Assembly: GCA_049699975.1 (NCBI GenBank)
Contig: JBNAWB010000013.1
Coordinates: 1-33,652 of the forward strand
Direction: 5' to 3'
DNA: 33,652 nt
DNA from: CAZAGD01 sp049699975
Lineage (GTDB): Bacteria > Desulfobacterota > SM23-61
Positions 8,099 through 16,637 of the stretch are shown piece by piece (position 1 is the first letter of the stretch; each line of letters starts with the position of its first letter). The translations under genes were made by a program, and so were the position numbers. Below the pieces are notes generated by a model. The model worked only from the letters and a program-made list of their open reading frames with translations. It ran no database searches and had not been told where the DNA came from.

Positions 8099-9064
8099 CT
8101 ATAGCCTAATTTCGATGTACGCTTTACTCTTTAAATTCTGCAGCCAATCTTGGAATTTTTTCTCCGCCTCTTCCTGGAGTTTAGCTTCTCTAATTTGGGG
8201 AGCTACTTCGGCGAAAGGTTTGGGCGTACCGCCTTTACGTTCCAAAAGGCGTAAGATATGAAAGCCGTGGGGGCTCCGAATAATATCGCTTATCTCCCCT
8301 ACTTCCATTTTAAAGGCCACTTCTTCCAGTTCCGGGATCAATTCCTGTTTTTTAAAGTAACCCAGTACTCCCCCTTCCTTCGCCTCAGGACCAAGGGAGT
8401 AATTACGGGCTAATTCGGTAAAATCTTCCCCTTGGCGGGCGCGGCGCCAAAGATCCATTACTTTTTCTTCGGTCTTCTTAATCTCTTCTGCCCCGCCACC
8501 GCGCGGGAAGGGTATGAATATTTGCTGCAATTTCACTTCCACGGGGTCCGTAAACTCTTTTATCCTTTCTTGATAAATTTTTTTTATATCCTCTTCGTTC
8601 AGCACAATCTTGGCTTTAATTTCGCGATTGATTAAACGCATCTTCCCTAAATCATCGCGGATTTGTCGCCGATAGGCTGTATAGCTTATGCCCTCTTTAG
8701 CCAAGGCCATCTTCAATTCGTTTTCCGTTAGCCGATTATGCTTTAAGATCTCCGCCACGGCCGCATCGACTTCTCGATCGGAAACTTCTACTTTCCTTTT
8801 TCTAATTTCTTGCTCCAAAAGTTTATTTTCGATTAATTGCTCCAACGCTTCCCGCCGGGCTTTTTTTAATTTTTCTTCCCCTTCGGCCGGCAAAGTGGAT
8901 TCTTTTATTTGGCGGAAAAGACGACTCCCAAATTCTTCTAGCTCAGATAAAGTAATTACCTCATTATTGACCAAGGCCACGATGCGGTCTATTACTTCCG
9001 CCTGGAGCAAAGAAGGCAAAAGGAAAAAGAAAATGAAGAAAAAAAATGTTTTTCTTAAGAGCAT
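8099..9064 (-). CDS. surA: SurA-like periplasmic peptidyl-prolyl isomerase/chaperone
   Basis: This 321-residue secreted protein belongs to the SurA/PpiC group that helps outer-membrane proteins fold in the periplasm. A signal peptide is clear: MLLRK, a Phe-rich hydrophobic stretch, then LLQA with cleavage near residue 22. The mature start EVIDRIVALVNNEVIT is typical of SurA N domains. A helical region covers about 40-165, and one parvulin-type domain covers about 175-276, with the conserved GVLGYF and SPHGFHIL segments. Only one rotamase domain is present, whereas E. coli SurA has two, so it is a shorter SurA-type protein. It lies 27 bases after mfd. Confidence 0.9.
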   Translation of the reverse strand: MLLRKTFFFFIFFFLLPSLLQAEVIDRIVALVNNEVITLSELEEFGSRLFRQIKESTLPAEGEEKLKKARREALEQLIENKLLEQEIRKRKVEVSDREVDAAVAEILKHNRLTENELKMALAKEGISYTAYRRQIRDDLGKMRLINREIKAKIVLNEEDIKKIYQERIKEFTDPVEVKLQQIFIPFPRGGGAEEIKKTEEKVMDLWRRARQGEDFTELARNYSLGPEAKEGGVLGYFKKQELIPELEEVAFKMEVGEISDIIRSPHGFHILRLLERKGGTPKPFAEVAPQIREAKLQEEAEKKFQDWLQNLKSKAYIEIRL

Positions 9065-9091
9065 TTTAATTCTGCCGAGGCATTATTTAAT

Positions 9092-12000
9092 TCAAACTTT
9101 TATGTTAACACCTTCTATAAGCTCCAGCAATAATTTTTTGATTTCCCAGAGTAATCCTGGTCCACCCTTATGATCTGGGGTTACTTTCAAACGTTGGTCG
9201 GGAGTGAATTCCCGCTGGCCTTTTCCCCGGGCCACAAACTCTACCAATTTTTGCGGAGCGAAGGCGGATTGCGTATCAAAGGTTAAAACTATCTTCCCTC
9301 TTTCGGTGGCCAGGCGCCGAATTTGCCCTTTCTTCAAAAGAAGCTTCAGATACATAATCTCTAACAAGTTTTCCAGCACAGAAGGTAGTGGACCAAAGCG
9401 ATCCTTAAGTTCTTCGGCCAGCTCCGCGATTTCCTCCTCTGTTTTGGCTGTGGAGAGGCGGCGGTAAAAGACTAAACGCTGATTAATATCCGCTATATAA
9501 TCGGCAGGAATATAGGCTGGCAGCGGTAAATCTATTTCCGGCTCTATCTCCACGATGACTTCTTCCCCTTTCAATTCCCGGACGGCTTCTTCCAAAATTT
9601 GGAGGTACATATCAAAACCTACCGCCGCTATATGGCCTGATTGGGCGTCCCCCAATATGTTTCCCGCTCCCCTAATTTCCAAATCATGCATAGCTAATTT
9701 GAACCCTGAACCCAACTCCGTAACTTCTTTTAAGGCCGCCAATCTTTTGCGGGCATCACTGCCGATCGCTTCTAAGCCGGGAATTAATAAATAAGCATAA
9801 GCCCGCTCCTGGGCTCGGCCGACGCGCCCGCGCAGCTGGTACATCTGGGCCAAACCAAGTTTATCTGCCCGGTTGATAATGATGGTATTCGCCGCCGGGA
9901 AGTCCAGGCCAGATTCTATAATGGTGGTGGTCAACAACAAGTCGATCTCCTTTTTTAGGAAAGCTAACATTACTTTCTCCAACTCGCGCTCAGCCATCTG
10001 ACCGTGAGCAATACCCAGTCTCGCCTCGGGCACGAGGCGCCGTAAAAATTTTTCCATAGCAGGGATGGATTGCACGCGATTATGGACAAAAAAGATCTGC
10101 CCACCCCGGCGCAGTTCGCGCCTAATGGCTTCGCCAATAATATCTTCATCAAACTCAGTAATATAAGTGCGGATGGATAAGCGATTCTCGGGGGGAGTTT
10201 GAATTACGCTCAAATCCCTGATCCCCCCCAAAGACATCTGCAGGGTCCGCGGGATGGGGGTAGCAGTTAAGGCGAGGACATCTACATTGGCCTTCATCTG
10301 CTTAAGCTTTTCTTTATGACGCACGCCAAAGCGATGTTCCTCATCGATGACTAATAGACCTAAATCTTTAAAAGTTACGTCTCGCTGCAGCAAGCGGTGG
10401 GTACCAATGATTAAGTCTATCTTCCCCTGGGCCAAATCGCGGATGATCTCTTTTTGCTGAGCAGGAGATCTAAACCGGCTAAGCATTTCAATGCGTAAGG
10501 GATAAGGAGCAAAACGGCGGGAAAAAGTTTGATAATGCTGTTGGGCTAAAACAGTGGTGGGCACTAAGACGGCAACTTGTTTACCGTCCATCATTACCCG
10601 CAAGGCCGCGCGCAGGGCCACTTCAGTCTTGCCAAAACCCACATCTCCACAAATTAAGCGGTCCATGGGCTTTTCTTTATCTAAGTCAGCCTGCACATCC
10701 TCGATGGCTTGCAACTGGTCGGGCGTTTCTTCAAATTCAAAAGAAGCTTCAAATTCTTTTAAATATTCTCCTCCTGGAGAAAAAGGAGGCCTTTTCATCA
10801 CTGCCCGGGCAGCGTATAATTGGATGAGCTCCGTTGCCATCTCCTGCAAAAATTTCTTAACTTTCTTTTTAGCCTTCTCCCAAGATGTCCCCCCTAATTT
10901 ATCAAGCCGTGGTTCTCCGTCTCCGCTACCTATATATTTGTGCACTAAATTCAAGCGATAGACGGGAAGGTAAAGTCTGTCCCCGCCTTGGTATTCTATG
11001 AGCAGAAAATCTTGCTCCTCTTCGCCAAAGGTGAACTTGACTAACCCTCGATAAATACCGATGCCGTGCTCCGTATGCACCACAAAGTCGCCTTCTTTGA
11101 GTTCGCTAAAAGTGGCTAAAGCATGTTCTTCCCGTAAAGGCAGCCGTTTCTTACGGGGTCTCTTTTCGCCGAAAATATCCGCCTCGGCCACAATAAAAAG
11201 CCGGGCCATAGGAAAATTGAAGCCGCGGGATAGTTGGCCGATTATGATGGTCACCTGTCCATCTGGGGCCTCGGGAGGGTGCCAAGATGAAAAAGGCTCA
11301 GGGGAGAGCAAAGTCTTTAATCCATGGCTGCCCAACATATCCGCTAACTGCTGGGCCGAACGCTGGTGGGGGCAAACAAAAAGGGAGAAAATTCCTTTCT
11401 CTGCCTCCTGGCGAATCCGATTAGCTAAGGCATGCAGGACTCCCTCTTCGGACTTAGAAGTAAGCAAGGAAGATCGTAAATTTTCATTACTTTCAGTTGC
11501 CAAAGTCAGGCTCGAGGTCAAAAGATCTTTCTCCAAAATTTCCAAACTCTGCAGGGTAATGCGGGTCACCAAAGAGAGGCATTCTTCAAATTCGGGTACT
11601 GGAATAATCAACTCTTCCGGATGGGGCCAACTTTCTATTTCTTCCTGAGTTTTAGACCAGGAAGTTTGGACCATTTCCCAAAAATCTATAAGCCGCTCCT
11701 TAATCTCTGGAGGTTCAATGAGAAACACAATAGCCGCTGGAGGAAGATAATCGAAGATAGTCTCTACCTGAGGGTAAAAAAAGGGTAAAAAATTTTCCAG
11801 GCCCGGAAAAGGAATACCCTGCTTGATTTTTTCTTGGATTTCTTGGCCGGCGGGCATTTGGAAAAATTCGGGAGGCAACTTACTTAAGGCCCTTTCTATA
11901 AATTCCGGAAAGAGTAGGGTTTCGCGTACCGGTAAAATTAGGGCTTCCTTCTCCTCCTGTAAAGACCGCTGACTTTCGGGATCAAAAATTCTAATTGACT

Positions 12001-12601
12001 CCACAGTATCTGCGAAAAATTCTAATCGATAGGGGGTTGAAGAAATAGGCGAATAAATATCAACAATCTGTCCGCGCCAAGAATATTCGCCTAAGGTCGT
12101 AACCACACTTTGGCGAGAATAACCCATGCCGGCTAACTTGTTCATTAATTCTTCCTGGCTAATTTCCTGGCCCGGCGTTATTCTCAAAAACATCTGGCGG
12201 GAAATGTTCCGGGGAGGCACTCGCCAAAGTATAGCCGGTAGAGAAGTCACCATAATAAAGGGAGGTGAGGAAGAGATCAGGGAATGGCGCGCTTGCCAGC
12301 GTTGCCCCATTACTTCCAGAGGAGGTGATATTTTCCCAAAAGGCGGAATATCCCAATCAGGGTAATAAAGAATTGGCCGCCGCGATCCCAGAAAAAAAGA
12401 GATTTCCTGGAAAATAAGTTCGGCCTTGCTTTCCTCTGGGGCGATAATAAAAAAGGGGCGGTTGGTGCGGACAGCTAATTTGGAGATCAAGAAGGCCGGA
12501 GAAGACCCCTTCAGCCCATAAACAGAGAAAAGACCTTCCTTTTCTTCTATGAATTGGCGAAGGGGAGCGAGAAAAGAATCATCATAATTTACCGCATTCA
12601 T
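9092..12601 (-). CDS. mfd: transcription-repair coupling factor
   Basis: Mfd removes RNA polymerase stalled at DNA lesions and recruits UvrA. The 1169-residue protein is full length. The N-terminal UvrB-like part covers roughly 1-350. The RNA polymerase-interacting CarD-like domain starts near 498 (LKEGDFVVHTEHGIGIYRGL). The RecG-like translocase has Walker A GDVGFGKT (652-659), DEEH box (753-756) and the later segments TATPIPRTL, HNRV and QLRGRVGR. A TRCF C-terminal domain follows. Its place in one cluster with uvrA, its functional partner, fits the biology. No strong ribosome site is visible upstream of ATG 12601, and 56 bases separate it from ccdA. Confidence 0.98.
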   Translation of the reverse strand: MNAVNYDDSFLAPLRQFIEEKEGLFSVYGLKGSSPAFLISKLAVRTNRPFFIIAPEESKAELIFQEISFFLGSRRPILYYPDWDIPPFGKISPPLEVMGQRWQARHSLISSSPPFIMVTSLPAILWRVPPRNISRQMFLRITPGQEISQEELMNKLAGMGYSRQSVVTTLGEYSWRGQIVDIYSPISSTPYRLEFFADTVESIRIFDPESQRSLQEEKEALILPVRETLLFPEFIERALSKLPPEFFQMPAGQEIQEKIKQGIPFPGLENFLPFFYPQVETIFDYLPPAAIVFLIEPPEIKERLIDFWEMVQTSWSKTQEEIESWPHPEELIIPVPEFEECLSLVTRITLQSLEILEKDLLTSSLTLATESNENLRSSLLTSKSEEGVLHALANRIRQEAEKGIFSLFVCPHQRSAQQLADMLGSHGLKTLLSPEPFSSWHPPEAPDGQVTIIIGQLSRGFNFPMARLFIVAEADIFGEKRPRKKRLPLREEHALATFSELKEGDFVVHTEHGIGIYRGLVKFTFGEEEQDFLLIEYQGGDRLYLPVYRLNLVHKYIGSGDGEPRLDKLGGTSWEKAKKKVKKFLQEMATELIQLYAARAVMKRPPFSPGGEYLKEFEASFEFEETPDQLQAIEDVQADLDKEKPMDRLICGDVGFGKTEVALRAALRVMMDGKQVAVLVPTTVLAQQHYQTFSRRFAPYPLRIEMLSRFRSPAQQKEIIRDLAQGKIDLIIGTHRLLQRDVTFKDLGLLVIDEEHRFGVRHKEKLKQMKANVDVLALTATPIPRTLQMSLGGIRDLSVIQTPPENRLSIRTYITEFDEDIIGEAIRRELRRGGQIFFVHNRVQSIPAMEKFLRRLVPEARLGIAHGQMAERELEKVMLAFLKKEIDLLLTTTIIESGLDFPAANTIIINRADKLGLAQMYQLRGRVGRAQERAYAYLLIPGLEAIGSDARKRLAALKEVTELGSGFKLAMHDLEIRGAGNILGDAQSGHIAAVGFDMYLQILEEAVRELKGEEVIVEIEPEIDLPLPAYIPADYIADINQRLVFYRRLSTAKTEEEIAELAEELKDRFGPLPSVLENLLEIMYLKLLLKKGQIRRLATERGKIVLTFDTQSAFAPQKLVEFVARGKGQREFTPDQRLKVTPDHKGGPGLLWEIKKLLLELIEGVNIKV

Positions 12602-12657
12602 AGAGCATATTTCTGGGCTCGGCTTTTTGCTCCTTATTTATCCCTCAAATATTATAC

Positions 12658-13395
12658 TCAAAAAGAAAAACCAGGGAACCACCGACTCAGGAATTCATTT
12701 AAAAGATCAAAGGAATTAGTAAGTAAGAGGATGCCGATGCTGATTAATAGAATGCCACCAACTTTAGTCAAAATCCCTATAAAGCGTCGTCCTCTCTGAA
12801 AAGCATTTAAAAAAGAGTTTAGAGCTAAAGAAGAAATAAGAAAAGGGATGGCTAGACCTAAGGAATAGATTAACAATAATATTATACCAGTACTTATATT
12901 CTCGGCCGTGCTGGCATAAAGGAGAATGGCGGAAAGAATTGGGCCTACACACGGTGTCCACCCGGCCGCAAAAGTCACGCCCACTAAGAAAGTTCCCAAA
13001 TATCCTAAGGGCTTATGCTGCCAATGCCATCTCTTTTCTCTCTGTAAAAAATCTAAGGGTATAATGCCACTTATAAAAAGTCCCAAAAGAATTATCAGAA
13101 CTCCTCCTCCCAGGCGGATCATATCCCGGTAAGTAGCCAAAAACTGGCCTAACAAAGTTGCGGAAGCTCCCATAAGCGTAAATAGAATACTGAAGCCCAA
13201 GATAAACAATAAAGAATGGGTGAGGATAACCTGGCGCATTTTCTTTGAGGAATCTTGGCGAATTAGTTCTTCAAAGGATAAACCAGTAATAAAAGCCAAA
13301 TAAGAGGGTAAGAGAGGTAAGACACAAGGAGAAAGGAAAGATATTAATCCAGCTAAAAAGGCCAGAAAAAAAGATAAATCTTGGCTACTGCTCAT
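12658..13395 (-). CDS. ccdA: CcdA/DsbD-type thiol-disulfide transmembrane transporter
   Basis: This 245-residue protein with about six membrane helices moves reducing equivalents from cytoplasmic thioredoxin to the periplasm, commonly for cytochrome c maturation. The two redox cysteines occur in the expected motifs: LSPCVLPLLPSY (Cys24, helix 1) and GWTPCVGPILS (Cys149, helix 4). It lacks the periplasmic domains of full DsbD. A good ribosome site (AAAAAAGGAG) precedes ATG 13395 and overlaps the end of mlaD, so coupling is likely. No thioredoxin-like partner (ResA/CcmG) is found next to it, so its final electron acceptor cannot be told from context. Confidence 0.93.
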   Translation of the reverse strand: MSSSQDLSFFLAFLAGLISFLSPCVLPLLPSYLAFITGLSFEELIRQDSSKKMRQVILTHSLLFILGFSILFTLMGASATLLGQFLATYRDMIRLGGGVLIILLGLFISGIIPLDFLQREKRWHWQHKPLGYLGTFLVGVTFAAGWTPCVGPILSAILLYASTAENISTGIILLLIYSLGLAIPFLISSLALNSFLNAFQRGRRFIGILTKVGGILLISIGILLLTNSFDLLNEFLSRWFPGFSF

Positions 13396-13411
13396 GGAAC
13401 TATCTCCTTTT

Positions 13412-14488
13412 TTAATAAGGATTTTCGCGCTGGCTAACCTCTAAGGGCATGCTCTGCGGAGGCTTTGCCTGCCATCCCCTAATTAACCAGTGGTTACGCA
13501 ATGTCTGCAATAATTTTTCTGCTTCTTCTATACTTTCCTGACTAGCCGAGACTAATTCCGGAATTTCCGGAGCAACTTTCTTTAAATTTTCGGTAACGGC
13601 TCGGACATCTTTGGTTATCTCTTTCAAATTACCAGCAATAACTGGCATCTCATCTGTGGCCTTTTGAATTTTTTCTGTTACCTCGGGCAGGCGGGCCGTT
13701 GCTCTTTCCACATCTCCTAAGATTTTGGGCACCTCTTTTAAATAATTTTCTAAATCATTTGATAGTTTCGGCAAATCGGCGGCAAATCGAGAGGCCCTCT
13801 CGGTGGTCTTTTCCAAATGTTCTGCTGAACGGCGCAGAGAAGTAAGCGTAGTGCTTAGTTCATTATAGATTTTTTTATCTTGCAGAATGGCGCCTATATT
13901 TCCTTCTCCCTGGCGCAACTGCTGAGAGATGAATTCTATATTATTTAAGAGCCTAAAAAGCTCTCCTTGGGGGTCTTTTAATTTGGCGCTGATGGCTTCT
14001 AAATTACCTAAAGTAGCCTCCGCTTTTTTTAGCGGAGCTTGCAAATCTAATCCTTTTAAGAAATCAGTTAATTCTCTTGGTTCTTGCGAGGGAATGGTTT
14101 CTCCTGGACGAAGAAGAGCTTGGTCAGGAGAACCCGGCGTAATCTCCACGGTTTTGCCACCTAAGAGACCGCTAATGACTGTAGCCGAGGAATCTTTCCT
14201 TAAATAGTCTTTATAATCATCAAAAATTTCCAAAGTAATTTCTACCTTACGCTCTTCATTAAGGCGCAATGATTTTACCCGGCCCACTTGCATTCCCGAT
14301 ATAGTTACGTCAGTCCCTGGCTTAATTCCGCCGACGCGGTCAAATACTACTAAATAGGGCTGGCGTTTAGAAAACCATTTTTGCCCGCGGGCCACGAAGA
14401 CAATAGTGATGAGGATCAAAATAAGGGCCAAGATCACAAAAATCCCAGCCAAGCGGTCAATATGTTTAATGCGGAAATACATCTTCAT
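13412..14488 (-). CDS. mlaD: MlaD family MCE protein (phospholipid transport)
   Basis: This 358-residue periplasmic substrate-binding subunit of an MCE-type lipid ABC importer/exporter is anchored by one helix at about residues 13-33. The single MCE domain covers about 43-121. It begins YLVVFDRVGGIKPGTDVTISG and includes GRVKSL and GLLGGKTVEI. The C-terminal two-thirds is a long, mostly helical, amphipathic stretch rich in repeating 'LPxLxxxL' patterns. Such tails form the hydrophobic tunnel in MCE hexamers. The protein is longer than E. coli MlaD (183 residues), as is common in other phyla. AAGGAGC lies upstream of the ATG, 11 bases after mlaF. No mlaB or mlaC is adjacent. Confidence 0.92.
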   Translation of the reverse strand: MKMYFRIKHIDRLAGIFVILALILILITIVFVARGQKWFSKRQPYLVVFDRVGGIKPGTDVTISGMQVGRVKSLRLNEERKVEITLEIFDDYKDYLRKDSSATVISGLLGGKTVEITPGSPDQALLRPGETIPSQEPRELTDFLKGLDLQAPLKKAEATLGNLEAISAKLKDPQGELFRLLNNIEFISQQLRQGEGNIGAILQDKKIYNELSTTLTSLRRSAEHLEKTTERASRFAADLPKLSNDLENYLKEVPKILGDVERATARLPEVTEKIQKATDEMPVIAGNLKEITKDVRAVTENLKKVAPEIPELVSASQESIEEAEKLLQTLRNHWLIRGWQAKPPQSMPLEVSQRENPY

Positions 14489-14499
14489 AGACTTGCTCC

Positions 14500-15267
14500 T
14501 TAATTTAAAAAGGATTTTTCTTGCCGGGAAATTTGGGCTAATCGATCTTCAAATTCCTCTTTGGGCCCTTCGCAGACTATTTTCCCTCCTTTTAAAAAAC
14601 CGATCCGGTCAGCAAAAGGTAGCGCTGCCCGCCAATCACTTTGGACGAAAATCACGCTAATTCTCTTTCTTTGCCGATAGGCTTGTAAAACCTGCCAAAT
14701 ATGCCAATTGGCTTCCTCGGCCATGGCCATGGTGGGTTCATCTAAAAAAAGAAGCTCTGGTTCTAAAATAAGGGCTCTGGCTAAGGCAGCCCGTTTACGC
14801 ATTTCCATACTTAGTTGGGCCGGCAGAAGAAAGTCACCTTGACGATCAATTTGCAGTTGAGACATTTGTTCGGCGATCTTTATTTTTATCTCTTCCTCGG
14901 ATAAAGAAGTGTGGTAACGCAATGGTAAAGCAATATTATCATAAAGGCACATATTGCTGATTAAGGCCGCATCTTGGAAGACAAAGCCCATCTTTACTCT
15001 TAACTCTTGGAGAATCTGGGGCGCAGCTTTAGCTATATCTATACCCGCTATCTTTATGCTTCCTTGGGTGGCTACAAAAAGACCACTCAATATTTTTAAC
15101 AAAAGTGATTTGCCACTCCCGCTCGGTCCTACCAAAAGATAAGCTTCTCCTTGATTTAATTGAAAATTTAAGTCCTGAAAAATTGGCCGGCCATCAAAAT
15201 AAAAGGAGACCCCCTCGGCTTTTATGATCGGATCGTGCTGCATATTGATGAAATCTTGCTGGCTCAT
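14500..15267 (-). CDS. mlaF: MlaF-like ABC ATPase with degenerate signature, D-loop and H-loop
   Basis: This 255-residue ATPase pairs with the MlaE permease for phospholipid transport. Walker A GPSGSGKS (47-54), Q-loop Gln98 and Walker B LLFLDEP (172-178) with catalytic Glu177 are intact. The signature, LSGGM in E. coli MlaF, reads LSMEM (152-156), although the following RKRAALARAL matches the family. The D-loop after LDEPT reads MAMAEEAN and lacks the usual G-LD. The H-loop position reads VQSD, so Ser210 replaces the usual His. The reading frame is undamaged, and the gene overlaps mlaE by ATGA. Either the ATPase is slow or altered, or it needs a partner. The protein could not be an ordinary homodimer with two canonical sites. 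Confidence 0.88.
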   Translation of the reverse strand: MSQQDFINMQHDPIIKAEGVSFYFDGRPIFQDLNFQLNQGEAYLLVGPSGSGKSLLLKILSGLFVATQGSIKIAGIDIAKAAPQILQELRVKMGFVFQDAALISNMCLYDNIALPLRYHTSLSEEEIKIKIAEQMSQLQIDRQGDFLLPAQLSMEMRKRAALARALILEPELLFLDEPTMAMAEEANWHIWQVLQAYRQRKRISVIFVQSDWRAALPFADRIGFLKGGKIVCEGPKEEFEDRLAQISRQEKSFLN

Positions 15268-16070
15268 AAATAAAAGAGAATAGTAATGGCCACATTAAAA
15301 ATTATACAAGACAAGATAGCGCTTACTACTCCCTTCGTAGCCACTTGGGGAACTTCAATGGGAGAATAGCGCACATTTAGCCCGTGATAAGTACAAGTTA
15401 GGGAAATCAACAAGCCGAAGGCGAAGCTTTTCAGGAAGCCCACGCTCAGGTCCACCCCAGTGAGGGAAGACATTAGTTCTTTTAAGAAAGTAGTAAAATC
15501 AATTGGCAAAATCAACTTAGCTATCAAAAACCCACCTAAAAGGGCGATGAGGTCAAAGAAAATTGTGAGACAAATGACCGCAATCGTTACCCCCATTATG
15601 CGGGGAGTGACCAGAAAATAAACGGGATTAATGCCCATGGCTCGGAGAGCTTCCATTTCGTGGGCTACAATCATATTGCCCAATTCCGTGGCAATGGCCG
15701 TTCCTGACCTACCGATAACGATAAAGGCCGTGAATAGAGAACCTAATTCGCGAATGATCACTAAGACTAAAATTTGGCAAATAAATTTTAAGCCTCCTAA
15801 AAGATCCATTTGGCTGCCTGCTTCTACAATTACCAGAGTTCCCAAAGCTAAAGAAACGAAGGCCGTCACTTTAAGGGCCTGTACACCCGTGAAATAGATT
15901 TGGCGTAAAGTTATCTCCCAGATTAGGGAAAATCCCTTTTTCCTTTCGGTGATGAGCTCCTTAAAAGCCAGAAAAAGGAGAGTGGAAAGATCGAGGTAAT
16001 AATGCAATTTATTAATTACCCAGTTGCCAAGAAATTCTACCGGACTTCCTCTGCTCACTGCTATGGCCAT
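15264..16070 (-). CDS. mlaE: MlaE family lipid ABC transporter permease
   Basis: This 268-residue inner-membrane permease of the MCE/Mla phospholipid transport system has five to six hydrophobic segments. The family core GRSGTAIATELGNMIVAHE (120-138), followed by EALRAMGINPVYFLVTPR, is unmistakable. The N-terminal amphipathic segment (about 1-55) matches the interfacial helix of MlaE. It is first of the minus-strand cluster, with GAGGG just upstream of ATG 16070. It shares a 183-base divergent region with the pilin gene. I could not find a convincing promoter for this strand there. The ATGA overlap with mlaF points to coupled synthesis of permease and ATPase. Confidence 0.95.
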   Translation of the reverse strand: MAIAVSRGSPVEFLGNWVINKLHYYLDLSTLLFLAFKELITERKKGFSLIWEITLRQIYFTGVQALKVTAFVSLALGTLVIVEAGSQMDLLGGLKFICQILVLVIIRELGSLFTAFIVIGRSGTAIATELGNMIVAHEMEALRAMGINPVYFLVTPRIMGVTIAVICLTIFFDLIALLGGFLIAKLILPIDFTTFLKELMSSLTGVDLSVGFLKSFAFGLLISLTCTYHGLNVRYSPIEVPQVATKGVVSAILSCIIFNVAITILFYL

Positions 16071-16169
16071 CTTACCCTCAAAGAGATCATATTAAAAATA
16101 TACCACCAACCTGGCTTTGTTTCTACTAAATTTGTCCCCGCTGAGGCAGACCTTACCGCGGGAAAAAAC

Positions 16170-16198
16170 TTGACAAACCCGCTATAATTGATTCTAAT
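16170..16198 (+). promoter_or_regulatory. near-consensus sigma-70 promoter for the pilin gene
   Basis: TTGACA (16170-16175) is a perfect -35. After exactly 17 bases comes TCTAAT (16193-16198), five of six matches to the -10. Transcription would begin near 16205, giving a leader of about 49 bases that ends in the strong ribosome site AAAGGAGG (from 16242) before ATG 16254. A TATAAT also occurs at 16183, but only seven bases after TTGACA, so it is not the partner. Strong, separate expression fits a major pilin. Confidence 0.7.
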
Positions 16199-16253
16199 AT
16201 TAATAATATCAAGTATTTTAGAGGCCATATAATATGGAAGGAAAGGAGGAGGC

Positions 16254-16637
16254 ATGAGGAAAAGGGACCAAGGTTTTACTTTAATCGAACTTATCGTCAT
16301 TATTGTGATCATTGGTATTTTAGCCGCCGTAGCTATTCCGCGCTATATTGATCTCACTGGCCAAGCTGCTGATGGCACTGCCAGAGGAGTTTTGGGAGCC
16401 TTGCGCAGCCAGAATGCTTTGCTTTTTAGCCAACGCCTCATTGGCGGCACAACAGGCACTTATAATATGCTTACTATAGCCACTAACGTTGGGGAGTTGA
16501 AAGGATTTACCTGGACAGCGGCGGCCAATATTTTTACTATGACGGTGGGTGGACGCGTTTATACTTTTACTTTGAGCCCCACCCCAAATGTGCCTACTAC
16601 TTATGGCACCATCTATGCGGCTACGGCCACTTGGTAA
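16254..16637 (+). CDS. mshA: MshA-like type IV prepilin, candidate major pilin
   Basis: This 127-residue prepilin would be cut by prepilin peptidase after Gly7 (MRKRDQG|FTLIE), leaving Phe+1 and Glu+5. It would then be polymerised through the hydrophobic N-terminal helix FTLIELIVIIVIIGILAAVA. The following PRYIDLTGQA and the GVLGAL segment resemble MshA/MshB pilins. The C-terminal half is rich in Thr, Gly and Tyr and ends in TATW. No cysteine is present, so the disulfide-closed D region of many type IVa pilins is absent. It has its own strong promoter and ribosome site and lies apart from the assembly genes. Identification as the major subunit is inferred from this and from likeness to MshA; a pseudopilin role is possible. 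Confidence 0.85.
   Translation: MRKRDQGFTLIELIVIIVIIGILAAVAIPRYIDLTGQAADGTARGVLGALRSQNALLFSQRLIGGTTGTYNMLTIATNVGELKGFTWTAAANIFTMTVGGRVYTFTLSPTPNVPTTYGTIYAATATW

Noticed and set aside
10554..11648. Open frames on the plus strand opposite mfd
   Set aside because: They are shadows of the mfd coding strand, with no ribosome sites, no family motifs and Ser/Lys-rich antisense composition.
16170..16188. TTGACA and TATAAT as one promoter
   Set aside because: They are only seven bases apart. The same TTGACA has a TCTAAT at the correct 17-base distance.
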